Assembly (NCBI GenBank): GCA_963082875.1
Contig: OY720099.1
Coordinates: forward strand, 6,014,001 to 6,078,000
Origin: Corella eumyota
Lineage: Eukaryota > Chordata > Ascidiacea > Phlebobranchia > Corellidae
Reading direction: 5' to 3'
DNA: 64,000 bases
Shown in pieces: positions 36,439 to 48,701 of the stretch. Numbering within the stretch: the stretch's first letter is position 1; each line of letters begins with the position of its first letter. Under the pieces are notes generated by a model. That model saw nothing but the letters and a program-made list of their open reading frames with translations. It ran no database searches and was not told the DNA's origin. The translations under genes were made by a program, and so were the position numbers.

Positions 36439-39232
36439 ATGCAATCGTTTTTAAAACATAGCGGAGAATTAACAAAAAATCCTTTGAAGAAGAAGGCCGT
36501 AAATTCAGAATCTTTAAAAAATAAACCCTGGGTTGAAAAATAGTAGGTTTTTTCTTTTATATTGTATACCACTTAGCTTAAAAATATAATTTTAATTTGT
36601 TTAAGTAAGTGATTATAAAATATATATGACATAAATATTGTTTTGTTCTTATTGTTTTAACTTCTAAATATACAGCAGCGTAGTCTGGTAGTGTACTAGT
36701 GTAGAAGTCAGAAAACTTGCTACACTACATGAGATTGCGGGTTTGATCCCCAATGTAGTGCTTTTACTTAAGTAAGATCCTATAAACGGTCAAATAGTAT
36801 AAACTCCTGGCCTGCCAAGCCAGTATGTGTTACTCTTTCTTTGATTAGGTCTTAAAGTTAACTTTCTCACATCGGGAATAAAGATATATGTATAAAAAAT
36901 AGAAAACTATAGGGCGTGTATTTTGGCCCTTTTTTATTTTAGATTTATTAATATCATTTTTATCATTTGTTTATAGTAGACCTAAATCTGTTGATGATGT
37001 AGCACATCAAGATGAGGTTGTATCAGTTTTAAGAAAATCTCTTCTTGGTGCTGATGTAAGATTTTTTTGTATTTTGGTTAACTTATAGCAAATTTATCAG
37101 TTAAATAACATTTAAAAGTACATAATCAAATGTATATAATATTTAATTATGTATTTTTGTGTAACTTTTATTTTAGCTTCCAAATCTGTTGTTTTATGGG
37201 CCACCTGGTACAGGGAAAACCTCAACAATATTAGCTTTAGCCCATGAGCTTTATGGATCACAATTGATGAAAGAAAGAGTGTTGGAACTGAATGCTTCAG
37301 ATGAACGTGGCATTGGAGTAGTGAGGGAAAAAGTTAAAAATTTTGCACAGCTTACTGCAAACACTGTGCGTGAAGAGTAAGTTAAACTAAATTAAAAAAA
37401 AATTAAGTAGAAAATCAAGTTTTTTTTTAAACAAGACCTAAATTGATCCAACAGTTTTATATACTTCTAAAGATTGGCAGTGTAGTGTAGTAGTCAGAAC
37501 ATTTGCTACACAACATGAGGTTGTTGGTTCGACCCCCACTGCCAACATAAGGTTGTTGGTTCAACCCACTGCTGGCCCATGAGTAAGGCGCTATAAACAA
37601 TTTGAACTCCTGCTGAGCCAGCACTTAATCAACAGTTTAATTATTGGGGAATTATAATCTATAATATTCCAAACTGTTAAAAGGCAATGCGAGACTGGGT
37701 TGAGCTAACAGTTGTTTTTTTTAAAACAAATAGTTTTTTTAGAACTAACAAATGTTATGCGCAGTGTATTTTAACCACTTGACTTTTAATTTATAATTTT
37801 GTTTTCTTGTTTTTATGCTCAGTGGTAAGAAATGTCCACCATACAAAATAATCATCCTGGATGAAGCAGATTCAATGACCAAAGCCGCACAAGAAGCTTT
37901 AAGACGAACCATGGAAAAACAAACAAAAACGACTCGATTTTGTCTTATTTGTAACTATGTCAGTAGGTATGTCACTTCTATTTAGTAATAATTTTATTAT
38001 ACAAAATTGTTTTTTTGCCTAAAATTATTAAATAGAATGATGAAGTAGCTTAACGAAAACTTACATGCAAAATTATTAACAGACTAATAGCCCCGATTAC
38101 TTCTCGTTGTTCACAATTTCGATTTAAACCACTTTCCATTGAAGATCAAAAGAAAAGACTTTTGTTCGTTTGCGAAAAAGAAAATGTGAAAATTTCTCAT
38201 GATGTAAGATTTTATACTACTTTGATATTTCAGTTAATATAGATTAAATTACCTGTAAATGAGTAGTAGTTTGTGACATTTGAAAGAAATATTTATAATA
38301 GTAAATTGTATGCATCGATAGTAAATATATTTATTGATTACCTACGATTTAAAATATTGTTTTATCTTGAAGGCAATGCATAGTTTGGTCACATGTTCTG
38401 AAGGTGATCTTCGTAAATCAATGACTTTTCTTCACACAGCTTATAGGTTGAAGGGGGAGGAAGGAATTTCACAAAAAGATGTTCTGGAAATAACTGCGGT
38501 TTGTTTATTCTAGAATGGAAAATTCTATTACATGCTTAAATGTTTTTTTGGATACCATCACAAAGGCATAAAAATTCCTTTCATACTTATAAATATATTA
38601 ATAGCATATGTAAAGGATAAGACAAATTTAATTTCTACTTTACATTTTGCGTTCTTTTAACATACTTCTTATTGCAGGTAATACCAGATGAAACTATTCG
38701 AAAATTAATTGAAGTCTGTTTTTTAAATTCTTATGAAAAAATACAGAAAGCTGTCCAAGAAGTAGGGTATGATGGGCATGCAGGTATAATTAACATATTT
38801 TTTTGACTAGTTATGGTTCGAAATCTTAGATTTCGAAGTTATTTCTGTGGCTGTAAGTTATTTCTGTGGCTGCATTTTGGTATTATAATAAAAAAAAATA
38901 TATAATTATACTATATTTTGTTTTAAACTTTTAGCATCCCAAATTATACTTCAAATGCACGATGAAATTGTCCTTATGTCAAACTTAACAGATGATCAAA
39001 AAAGTTCAATAACCGAAAAAATTGCTGTAAGTTTTGTAGATAAAATTTACCACTTTATATAGATTTATTTAATTTGCATAAATTTTTTGGGGTTATTGTT
39101 TTTGAACCTTAATTTTTATCATGCAGAAATATTTTTATTTAGATAATTGACAAATGTTTGATAGATGGAGCAGATGAATATCTACAAATTATGTCTTTAT
39201 TAACCACAATTCAACAACAGATTTCAAAATAA
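36439..39232 (+). CDS. RFC4: Replication factor C subunit 4
   Basis: Small AAA+ subunit of the RFC clamp loader, which opens PCNA at primer ends. Nine exons: 36439-36542, 36977-37055, 37177-37376, 37823-37966, 38083-38203, 38373-38498, 38678-38783, 38935-39026, 39143-39232. Total 1062 nt, 353 residues (human RFC4 363). The N-terminus [11 protein letters not shown] and PWVEKYRPK (split by intron 1) are RFC4-like. Walker A is GPPGTGKT, followed by [20 protein letters not shown]; Walker B is ILDEAD; the SRC motif is TSRCSQFRF; and the C-terminal part [11 protein letters not shown] matches RFC4 rather than RFC2 or RFC5. All junctions are GT-AG with matching phases. Confidence 0.95.
36674..36899 (+). 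mobile_element. tRNA-derived SINE, diverged
   Basis: In RFC4 intron 1. The head has a good B box (gggtttgatcccc), the middle is partly deleted, and the tail (ctcacatcgggaataaagat, then an A-run) is intact. Confidence 0.75.
37476..37715 (+). mobile_element. tRNA-derived SINE with duplicated B-box segment
   Basis: In RFC4 intron 3, sense. After the head, the word cataaggttgttggttcaac repeats the preceding catgaggttgttggttcgac, so the B-box region is tandemly duplicated. The middle is present and the 3' tail is truncated. Confidence 0.78.
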
Positions 39233-39902
39233 ACTTTTGTCAGCATTTACTAATCATATTTTGTAACTTTCTAGAAATATATTTCTTATTTTAACCACTT
39301 TTTTTTTAACAAATTGTACAATTTTGTAATTGTGCCTTTTTGTTATTAACTAGTTTCATGGCTGTTCTTGTTTTGTAACAGTTAATAAAGCAACACAAAA
39401 CCATAAACAAGATTATTTTAAACACTTGACGTTATTAAGGGGTAAACGAATGCTTTTTTTACAAAAATTTTGATGGCAAATCCAAAAAGTTGCGTGTAGT
39501 AAGTATACAACACCACGGAGCCAACTACTGTGAGAGCCTGCAGAAGTTAAAGGTTACTTAAACCCATATTTAAATAAAACAGGCAAATGCTTATACGATG
39601 CAATGCAAGTTTATAAATAAACACAGGAGCAGTTTACTGAGAGGCCCAACAGAAAATGTTTATGTCTCAGTTCCCATAACGACAATCCACTTTTACTTTG
39701 ATCGTTATTGTTTTATTTTTCATTTTTTAAACTTTCGGCAGAAATATATATTAGTAACGATTAAACAAAAAAGCAATTAAAACAAATGAGATATTTATTC
39801 TCCCCCTTGAAATGTGATTTAACGTTGGAAATGTTGTATACTTGTTTATAATTTTCAGAATTGAACGCATGATTGAATTTTGCAGCAATTTGTATTTTTT
39901 TA
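39233..39902. other. Intergenic, 0.67 kb
   Basis: Between RFC4 and the SLC27 gene. Holds the RFC4 poly(A) signal (39384) and a candidate splice acceptor at 39851-39858 (attttcag) for a 5'UTR intron or spliced leader of the next gene. Nothing else recognised. Confidence 0.45.
39384..39389 (+). terminator. AATAAA downstream of RFC4
   Basis: Canonical poly(A) signal about 150 bp after the RFC4 stop. Confidence 0.5.
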
Positions 39903-41972
39903 ATGGACTTTGTAACCGTGAAATTGCTCAATAAGGAAAAAGTAAACGCATCTGCGTTTTTTCGCAACCAAATGCAGTTAAGGCCAATCCACGTATTAAG
40001 AGCTTTTTATTACACAGTAAAGAGTAGGTGGTTTAGAGTAATGGCGCGTAGCTTGGTAACCTATGGTATCATAGGAGCTTCAATCTATACATTTTTGACA
40101 ACTAATTTTATGTTCGTGGGAGCAGTTTTGTTTTCAATTTATTTTGCAAGAGGAGGATGGAAATTTTGTGATCAGGTTTACCAGACATTGTTTCGCGATG
40201 TCAGAGCTTTGTCTTGTTTGTTGAGATTTAAAATTCGTCAGATGAGAAATATAAAACGTAATGTAACAATTCCAACTATATTTGAAGATCTTGTAAAGAA
40301 TCATCCTCATAAAATAGCACTTCAATGGGAAAATGTTAGGTGGTCATTTTACGATTTGCATGAGTATTCTAACGCGATTGCAAATCATTTTAGGAAACAA
40401 GGAATAGGTCAGGGTGATGTTGTTTCAATTTTTGTGGAAAATCGGCCTGAATTTGTTGCACTCTGGCTGGGTTTATCAAAAATTGGTGCAGTATCAGCAT
40501 TAATTAATTACAATTTACGGGGCGATGCATTATCACATTGTATTAACATATCTTTAAGCAAAGCAGTTATTTTTTCTGGGACACTTGCCTCTGCGGTTAA
40601 GAATGTCCAAAGCGAATTAAAGGGAAACTTACAATATTATGTTGTTTGTGATAATGCTGACTCTTTAAAACCTGTTGAAACGACTTCAATTGATTTGGTT
40701 TTAGAGTCTGGTTCAAGATTGACACCATCTCCACCTAAAAATGCATCCTACATGGATAACTTAATGTATATTTATACATCTGGAACCACTGGATTGCCTA
40801 AAGCTGCAGTTATCACTCATTGTCGATATTATTTTATGTCTACAATGCCTAATCTTCTACTGCAATATAAATCAACTGATAGCATATACTGCTCCTTGCC
40901 ATTGTACCATTCGAATGGAGGAATTGTTGGGCTCGGGCAGTGTCTTTGCCATGGAATTACCTTTTCATTTCGAACCAAGTTTTCAGCACGAGCTTTTTGG
41001 ATAGATTGTAAAAAATTTGATTCCACTGTGATTTTATACATTGGTGAGATATGCAGGTACTTGTTAGCTCAGCCAACTAAAATCTCAGATAGGGATCATA
41101 ACGTTAGAATGGCAAGTGGAAATGGTCTCCGCCCCGAAATATGGGGACATTTTGTTGAACGTTTCAACATTGCAAAAGTTGGTGAGTTTTACGGTGCAAC
41201 AGAAGGGAATGCTAATCTTATGAACATAACAAACACCCTTGGTTCTTGTGGCTTTCTGTCAGTCATGGCTCCATGGGCATACCCTGTAACACTGTTAAAA
41301 ATAGATGAAGACAAGGAATTGATTAGAGGATCTGATGGGTTGTGTGTTAAATGCGAACCTGGTGAATTTGGTATGCTTGTTGGTAAAATTATTTCTACTA
41401 GCCCTACCCAAAGGTATGATGGTTATGCTGATAAATCTGCTTCTGCTAAGAAAATTGCCTATGATGTTTTGAGAAAAGGTGACAGTGTGTTTATGACTGG
41501 CGATGTTCTTACAATGGATACTTATGGAAACATGTACTTTAAAGATCGAACTGGTGATACTTTCCGTTGGAAGGGGGAAAATGTTTCTACAGCTGAGTGC
41601 GAGGCAGAACTGGCTAAAGTGCTGCACAATCAGCACACAGTGGCAGTGTATGGTGTTGAATTACCAGATATGGAGGGAAGAGCTGGAATGGCTGCTATAA
41701 TGGATCCAGACAAAGAAGTGGACTTGGAAATTTTTTATAAGGGTGTGGTCGATAATCTTACCTCTTATGCTCGGCCATTGTTTGTTCGAATAACGGACTT
41801 CTTGGAAGTCACTGGCACCCATAAAATTAAAAAAGTTCAACTTAGAAATGAAGGATTTGACATAAATGTTGTAAAAGATCCTTTGTTTTTTCTGGATGCT
41901 TCAAAGGGTAAATACATTCCATTGGACACTCTATTATATGAGCAAATCAAAGAGGGTCATGTAAGAGTTTAA
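39903..41972 (+). CDS. SLC27 long-chain fatty acid transport protein / acyl-CoA synthetase
   Basis: FATP family member, most like SLC27A1/A4: a membrane-bound very-long-chain acyl-CoA synthetase that traps imported fatty acids as CoA esters. The whole coding region is one uninterrupted frame. The AMP-binding motif YIYTSGTTGLPKAA, FYGATEGN, LTMDTYGNMYFKDRTGDTFRW-type FATP signature (TGDTFRWKGENVST) and YARPLFVRI are all present. The C-terminus ends DASKGKYIPLD, as in FATP4. The first in-frame ATG is at 39903 (689 residues). An ATG at 40041 would give 643 residues, the length of FATP4, and starts at the membrane helix before the conserved GGWKF, so it may be the real start. The intronless structure among intron-rich genes suggests an old retrocopy or complete intron loss. 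Confidence 0.92.
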   Translation: MDFVTVKLLNKEKVNASAFFRNQMQLRPIHVLRAFYYTVKSRWFRVMARSLVTYGIIGASIYTFLTTNFMFVGAVLFSIYFARGGWKFCDQVYQTLFRDVRALSCLLRFKIRQMRNIKRNVTIPTIFEDLVKNHPHKIALQWENVRWSFYDLHEYSNAIANHFRKQGIGQGDVVSIFVENRPEFVALWLGLSKIGAVSALINYNLRGDALSHCINISLSKAVIFSGTLASAVKNVQSELKGNLQYYVVCDNADSLKPVETTSIDLVLESGSRLTPSPPKNASYMDNLMYIYTSGTTGLPKAAVITHCRYYFMSTMPNLLLQYKSTDSIYCSLPLYHSNGGIVGLGQCLCHGITFSFRTKFSARAFWIDCKKFDSTVILYIGEICRYLLAQPTKISDRDHNVRMASGNGLRPEIWGHFVERFNIAKVGEFYGATEGNANLMNITNTLGSCGFLSVMAPWAYPVTLLKIDEDKELIRGSDGLCVKCEPGEFGMLVGKIISTSPTQRYDGYADKSASAKKIAYDVLRKGDSVFMTGDVLTMDTYGNMYFKDRTGDTFRWKGENVSTAECEAELAKVLHNQHTVAVYGVELPDMEGRAGMAAIMDPDKEVDLEIFYKGVVDNLTSYARPLFVRITDFLEVTGTHKIKKVQLRNEGFDINVVKDPLFFLDASKGKYIPLDTLLYEQIKEGHVRV

Positions 41973-42484
41973 GAGTATGGTACAATAATTTTTTTATAAA
42001 TTTGTATTAACAAAAAAATTTAAAATTTAAAAAACTAGTTTTTTTAATTGTTATTTGATGAGCACTCATTTATTTAAGCTTTGCAATGGTTTTTAACTAA
42101 TTTTTGTTTGCATGAATACATTATAATGAGGTTATGTATTTACTCAGGAAACAGGATAGCCTATCTTTCTAATTTTTTGTTTATTAATATTTAAAAAGGA
42201 AAACATTGTGGGATTTCCTAATTGTAATTTTGTTTCCTGTATGGTTAGGCAATTATTATTGTGATAAATCATATTATTATAACTACTATATTTATTTAAT
42301 TAAATTAATTGTTTTAATAGTTTATTTGTAAATGTTAATTGATTGTAGTTTTACGCAAAATCTTTTTTATTGTTATGTGATAGATATTTAAAAATATATA
42401 TATGCTAAATCACTATTATTTATAATTGCCGGTTTGATTATTTATTTACAGAAATATTTTTAAAATATAACCTTATTGCAAAGA
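41973..42484. other. Intergenic, 0.5 kb
   Basis: AT-rich spacer between the SLC27 gene and GXYLT. A candidate acceptor (tttacag near 42450) lies just before the GXYLT start and could serve a 5'UTR intron or trans-splicing. No gene seen. Confidence 0.45.
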
Positions 42485-45421
42485 ATGCTTTGGAAATCAA
42501 TACTTGTATTAACATGTGCCATTTTTTTAATTAATTTTACTACACTTAATTCTAAGTTAGTGGACAACGTAAAACTAAAATGGTAAGCAAATATTTTTTT
42601 AAGCTAATCTAAATGATTATTAAAACAATATCTTTAAAAGTGTGTTTATAAAAGATTTTTTTTTAATTTTATGTATGTTTTTATGAAAACCAAATTTGTG
42701 TATATTATTTAAAACAGTTTCGCGTTTGCTATTACAGCTTGCAAAATTGCTACTAAATTTTAAGAAAATAACAACTAAATTGTATAACATAATTTTAATA
42801 AATATTTTTATTTGTTTTAGGGATACCTTTATAAAACGTTTAAAAGTGTTGTCGCTTGGTGCTGGTTTGCACCAAAAAACTTTATTAGCTTTGGAAGATC
42901 TCAATCAAATTTGCTTAGTCGAAAGGTTTGTTTGCTTAAAATAAATCTTAGCATAATGAGCCAGCCTACTTGTTAATAATTTATGTATGCACATTTGCTG
43001 AACAATTAACTTGCTGTGAAAAGTTCTTGCTTATAATATTAACCTGCTAATTTATTATATAAATTATAATTTTTTCCTCAATATTTTTGTAAATATTTTT
43101 TAATACAGTTTTGTAAATAGGCAATTACCGCATAGTCCAATAATTAATGTCGTTGTGGTTGCTTGTGGGGAGGATGACCGTTTTGAAGAAACTTTGGTGA
43201 ACTTGAAATCAATAGTTTTGTTTAGTAAATCCCCTGTTATGCTTCATATTTTTGCTGATGACAATTTAAAACCTAAATTTGAGGAATCGTAAGTATATTA
43301 AATTTTCTTACTTACATTGCATACATTTATAGACTGTTGTTTCATATTGTAAAAAATAACCAAATAATTACTTACTTTAAATTATTATTTATGACACAAA
43401 AAAATTGTAGGACATATACTTTGTATGTAAAATTGTTGACTGTTGGTAATTCTTTTTTAGTGCAATAAAGTAATAAATGTCTAATTTTTCCATTTGCACA
43501 AATATGCAAACAACTGCTTGTATTGATTTACCACAAACTGTTAATCAACTTAAAAATAAGATTAGCAAATGGTTGTAATAATAATACTTATGTGCAGAAT
43601 GAAAACAATCAGTGAAAAAAATTATGAATTTAAAACATATCCAGTAAGCTATCCTGATGATGGTAATGCAAGCAAATGGAAGAGCTTGTTTAAATTATGT
43701 GCATCACAGCGTTTATTTCTTCCACAGTTGCTAAACAACGTTGACTCAATTATTTATGTCGACACAGACATTTTGTTTGTTAGTCCTGTTGATGAAATCT
43801 GGAAACTTTTTGAAAGGTTAACTTTTTATTTTAAATTAGAATTTTATTATTAGATAAGGGTTAAATAAAGGTATTGTATTAAGTGTGAAATAATGTAAAT
43901 CATGAGGGCAATTGTTTACCCAGTTTTAAAGAAATTTACTTAAATTCTCACAATTTCATTATGATACTTTGATAGAGTAACTTAATTATACAGATTTATT
44001 TATATACTTGATTTTTTTAAATTTTATTTGTTCTTTAAACATTTAAAATTATTACCAGATTTTATCCCTTAATCTTGTGTAATAATAACATTTTTTAATT
44101 CTCCTCTAAAATTTTAACCCAAGTTATTTGATTTCATTGTAACAAAAAAGCCAATGAAAAACAATAATTTAATTTTTTTTTGTTAGTTTTAATGCAACTC
44201 AACTAGCTGCAATGTCTCCTGAGCATGAACAAACAAATGTAGCTTGGTACACTAGGTTTGCAAGACATCCATATTATGGTTTAACCGGAATCAATTCAGG
44301 GGTGAGTTGTCTTTAGTCACAGCACCACTAGACTGAGCTGTTTTGGCACACTAGTGTGTATAAGCATACATTTCTTATAGGGTTGGTTATACTTCCACTT
44401 AGCACTCTTATGTAAGGCATGAATTGGTACTTCTTTTAAAACCCTAAAACAAATTAAATGTTTTTGAGCTGATATGAAAATTTTGAGTTGCACTTGTGTT
44501 TCATGTAAACTTCATAAGTTATTGAAGTGTTTCACATTTTAACATACAATTACTTTTTATTTATAAATTACTAGTTTTTATTTAGAAGTTTAATTGTTAA
44601 GGTGATGTTAATGAACTTAACCAGAGTAAGAAGCAGCCAATTTAAAAATGATTTACAACAAGATTCGATGACTTGGATGGAGATGCTTTTACCTTTGTAC
44701 AAAAAATATCGTTTAAATATAACATGGGGAGATCAGGATCTTCTAAATGTTATATTCCATCATAATCCAGGTTTCGCAGATTTTATAATAAATTTTTTTT
44801 AAAGGATAAAAAATTCATTAAGTTTTAAAGTGAATCAAAAAACAAACAATTTAGGCTTAAACATTTTTATGATTTTAAATAGACAACTTGTCACCAAAAT
44901 AAGTTTGGGTTATAAATCCATTTTATGTTATATAAGAAATGATGATGTCTTTTCCATGCAAATACAACTACAGGCCTGACCATTGCATGTACATGCCAGC
45001 ATGTAAAAGTGCAGTTACTGATGGAGTAAGAATTTTACATGGTTGTAGAAGATCTTTTCAAAATGATAAATGGCCCTCATTTAAAGCAATTTATACAGCT
45101 ATGAAATTGTTTAATTTTGAAAAGAATGTCACTCATTTTTTGTCGGTAAGATTTTAATTTTATTAAACTTGATTTTGTTACATATTTTTTGATTGTAACA
45201 AGGACCTTTTACACATAAGAAGTTAATATAATTATTTTTTTGTCACTTTGTCTTAACATTATAATAAATTATCAAATAGAACTATTGCATCACACAGAAT
45301 TTTTTTTGCATTTTAGGATGTTAAATTTCATCTTGACAAGCTTCCAGAAAGTAGATGTAAATCAGCTTCCTCAGCTGTTATAAATGGAATCAAAGATACA
45401 TGCAACCAACTAAAAAATTGA
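42485..45421 (+). CDS. Glucoside xylosyltransferase (GXYLT1/2-like)
   Basis: GT8-family type II membrane enzyme that adds alpha-1,3-xylose to O-linked glucose on EGF repeats, for example of Notch, in the ER/Golgi. Eight exons: 42485-42582, 42821-42925, 43109-43288, 43598-43816, 44187-44301, 44602-44770, 44937-45145, 45317-45421. Total 1200 nt, 399 residues (human GXYLT1 440). A signal anchor covers residues 4-22 ([15 protein letters not shown]). The catalytic DxD is in [16 protein letters not shown], preceded by [45 protein letters not shown] and YRPDHC are GXYLT hallmarks. All phases agree. GXYLT1 and GXYLT2 cannot be separated because the gene may predate their duplication. Confidence 0.93.
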
Positions 45422-45844
45422 GACATAATAATCTAGGTGCTTATTGTAGATTTTTAAATAAGTGGAGGTTTATTAAGTTTTATTTATGTAGAATTAGGAA
45501 ATTAAAAAAAAAGTTTTTATATATTTAGTGTTATTAATATTACTTTATTGTTTTTATACAATTTTTTTTGGCTTTTAACCTTTGCACAACTTAAATTATT
45601 ATTTAATTTCTGTAGTTTTATGACATTTATGTAAATTGTTCAAGTGAAGTAATGTTTTTTGTTTATTTAAATTTTTGGTTCTATTTACATTTTTAGTAAT
45701 TTGCAATAATTTTCTATTTTCGTATACACTGTATTCAATTTTCACTTTCATACACAATTATTTTGTATTTTTTTAAATGACAATTTATTCATTTATATCC
45801 TGGCATAATTGAATTGTGCGTTGGTTGCCTTTCTAGACTTGTGC

Positions 45845-45850
45845 AATAAA
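45845..45850 (+). terminator. AATAAA downstream of GXYLT
   Basis: Canonical poly(A) signal about 420 bp after the GXYLT stop, at the end of a long T- and A-rich 3' region. Confidence 0.4.
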
Positions 45851-47316
45851 CAGAATTTGTTAAAATATTATAAATAGTTGTGGACATATTGGTTACTATA
45901 ATATCTTTCTGAAATATTGTACATATCAAACAGGATCATTGACCACATTTTCAGTACAAACATTTTTAAATACGTAGTAACGATCAAAATACTTTGGCTA
46001 TTTTTATTTTTTATAGTTTTTGCCATCAGAATGGTAGCACTACACACCGGCCCAAAAACCATGAATTATATAGTAGTTAGTTCTAAATTTACCCAAATAT
46101 AAATATTAATACTTATAAAAAAAGGGTTTATTTTTATTTAAACGAAAATAAAATAATTTTAAAGTGTATAATGTTTGGTTTTAACACAAACTGTTGGCAG
46201 CTATTCAATATATTATAGTTCAAAGTGAAAAAAAATGGCTACCGTTTTTTGACCACGTGATTACTGGAAGTAGTCTCTAGTGCAGTCTTAGGAATGTAAT
46301 ATCTAAGGGGCGTTATTCACTTTTACTTGCTATAATACAACATTCTTCGAAATGTTAATTTAACAATTTTAAATATTATATATAAACATATGCAAAATAG
46401 ATAGTAAGTTTTATTATGTAAACCGCGTACAGTTACGTTTTTTCCTAATATCGAGATCGAACCGATGTGAATATAAATTGATTTCTGGAGAAGAAGCTTG
46501 CCACGTTCGCCAAGGTTTTTCATTGCGCTTGTTTGTTCGTAGAAGTTAGTGGTATTTGGATAGCGTTGATTAATATGTTTTTACTAGGATTGTTAGGCAC
46601 GATATACTTGGATGTTGGATGCAACATTTGTTAATCTGTTCGTTGTTCAGGGTTCGCTTAAAGCCAGGATATTGATATACGCCGGTCACGATTCAGCATA
46701 ATCTGATAATGGTTAAAAGTTGTTTACGTCATTCATTTGGCATTATGTTCAGATGTTAGTTAACTTATTCATATTTGTTTAAATAAGATATTTTACTATT
46801 TGTTAGTTTGCACACCAAAAGTATAATGTGTGTCTTTGATAAACCCTTTTAATTGCATCATCAAACTCAATTATTTGATTTATTTATTTAAATATAAAAT
46901 CTTTAGAAATTTGATTTTAGTTAAGTCAGTTTAAAAAAATGTTATTTATTTTCACAGTACTTAAATGCATTCTGTTCTGGCCATCTGGCATCCTTTGTGT
47001 TGCTTCTGCCCCCGAAATATAATTGATCCCAGTCCTTTTTCCTGTTTATTTACTTGGCATGTGTCTTGGTTCCTTATCGCCTACCAGTACTAGCCCTTTG
47101 TTGCACTATGGTTTTTGGTTAGGATTGAGAGAACATGATTTTGTAAATGTTAACAAATCTCTGGAATCTCTTAGAATCTAATTATCTAGGTTGCGCCTTG
47201 AAATCATAAATAAAAATGGTAAATTTTGCGTCCGTAGCATTGGTAAATATTTAATACAATGCTTTATACTTTCGAATATTACATGGGTAAAGGATTGTTA
47301 AACTTTTGGTGAACAC

Positions 47317-47392
47317 TTGATTTTAAGTTGGGGTTTAAATTTTGGGTTTAATTGCTTGATTTAAGTTGGGGTTTAAATTTTGGGTTTAAATG
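47317..47392. repeat. Tandem duplication, 38-bp unit
   Basis: Two adjacent, nearly identical copies of a unit containing taagttggggtttaaatttt, at 47317-47354 and 47355-47392, about 430 bp upstream of the SR-protein start. Confidence 0.85.
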
Positions 47393-47822
47393 TAATTAAT
47401 GCATTTTTAAATTAACAAATAATACTTTACTGATAAAAATGTTTAAGGGGTTTGTATGGCATATTTTTTAATTGTTTTAGTTAACATTTAATAAAAAAAA
47501 TAAATGTTTACATTTATTACAGTTTTCGCTTTCTCATTCGTTACCTACTAATCTAACGGGTTGGTTTGGTCAAAGCTCTGTGATAGCATTCAACAGGGGG
47601 CCATTTTTTTCTAGTCGCAAATTTCCTTAGAAAAGATATCGTTGGTCTTGTTACCTGTCATTCTAGCAATAATCTAATTTTTTTTGGTATATTCCTTCTG
47701 CTTCAAAACTTTACTTATTTAAAAAGAAATGGTAAGGTATCATTAAAAGATTATTATTTAAATTTTTAACAAATTATTTTAATAAAGCTAGTCGTGGAGA
47801 GTAAATTCTATTCTAAATAAAT

Positions 47823-48701
47823 ATGTCTGGATGTCGAGTGTTTATTGGTCGCCTAAGCAACCGTGCCTCGGAAAGTGATGTAGAGAGATTTTTTGATGGA
47901 TTTGGAAAGATTCTGGAGATCAATTTAAAGACGGGATATGGATTTGTTGAATTTGATGATCGCCGAGATGCAGATGATGCTGTTTACGAGCTAAACAATC
48001 AAACCCTCTGTGGTGAACGTGTAACAGTTGAACTTGCTAAAGGTGCCCCAAGAAGAGGAGGTCCAGGAGGAGACAGAGGCTACAATGATCGGGGAGGTGG
48101 ATATGGGCGTTCTAACTATGGAGGAGGAGGCGGTGGAGGAGGACGATATGGTGGCAGAGACGGAGGCGGTCGTTATGGTGGCAGAGACTTCGGAGGAGGT
48201 TATGGAGGAGGAAGAAGCGGAGGGCGTTTTGCACCTCCTACTCGCACAAAGCATAGAGTTTTAGTAAAAAATCTTTCAACAAGAGCAAGCTGGCAAGATC
48301 TTAAAGATTATTTAAGAACAGCTGGAGAAGTCACATTTGCTGAAGCTCATCAAAAAGTAAGAAATGAAGGAGTTGTTGATTTTGCAACACACGAGGACAT
48401 GCGAGCTGCAATTAAAAAGCTTGATGATACAGAGTTTAATGGTCGCAAGATTCGACTTACTGAGGAAAGAAGATCTAGATCAAGAAGTATAAGCAGATCT
48501 CGTTCCAGGAGCCCCCAGCGTTCTAGGTCTCGATCCAACAATCGTGACAGCAGATCTCGTTCACCGAGACGTTCTAGATCACCAAGGCGCTCTCGTTCAC
48601 CAAAGCGCTCACGATCTAGATCATATGACAACGGTAACAAAAGTAGATCCAGGTCACCTGTCAAAGATGAAGATTACAGCCGATCACCAGATAACAATTA
48701 A
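47823..48701 (+). CDS. SRSF4/5/6-type SR splicing factor
   Basis: Nuclear SR protein that binds exonic enhancers and promotes spliceosome assembly. Single exon, 292 residues. RRM1 (about 4-74) has RNP2 VFIGRL and RNP1 GYGFVEF and starts MSGCRVFIGRL, like SRSF5. A glycine-rich hinge of about 60 residues (77-135) is built from YGG/GGR repeats. RRM2 (about 143-212) is the pseudo-RRM with SWQDLKDYLR, diagnostic of SRSF1/4/5/6/9. The RS domain (about 216-290) has repeated SRSRSPRR blocks. RDADDAVYELNN matches SRSF4/5/6 rather than SRSF1. The lack of introns is unusual, as vertebrate members have several including a poison exon. Frames on the other strand and frame +2 are shadows. Confidence 0.93.
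   Translation: MSGCRVFIGRLSNRASESDVERFFDGFGKILEINLKTGYGFVEFDDRRDADDAVYELNNQTLCGERVTVELAKGAPRRGGPGGDRGYNDRGGGYGRSNYGGGGGGGGRYGGRDGGGRYGGRDFGGGYGGGRSGGRFAPPTRTKHRVLVKNLSTRASWQDLKDYLRTAGEVTFAEAHQKVRNEGVVDFATHEDMRAAIKKLDDTEFNGRKIRLTEERRSRSRSISRSRSRSPQRSRSRSNNRDSRSRSPRRSRSPRRSRSPKRSRSRSYDNGNKSRSRSPVKDEDYSRSPDNN

Larger units (their letters stand above)
45422..47822. other. Intergenic, 2.4 kb
   Basis: Between GXYLT and the SR-protein gene. Holds a poly(A) signal (45845), a CACGTG E-box at 46254-46259, a less AT-rich stretch at about 46430-46750 that could be the SR-gene promoter or a non-coding first exon, and a tandem duplication at 47317-47392. Short open frames here (for example 46323-46523, minus) resemble nothing I know. 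Confidence 0.45.

Noticed and set aside
46323-46523. 66-codon minus-strand frame upstream of the SR gene
   Set aside because: Starts with ATG but resembles no known protein and has no supporting splice or codon signal.
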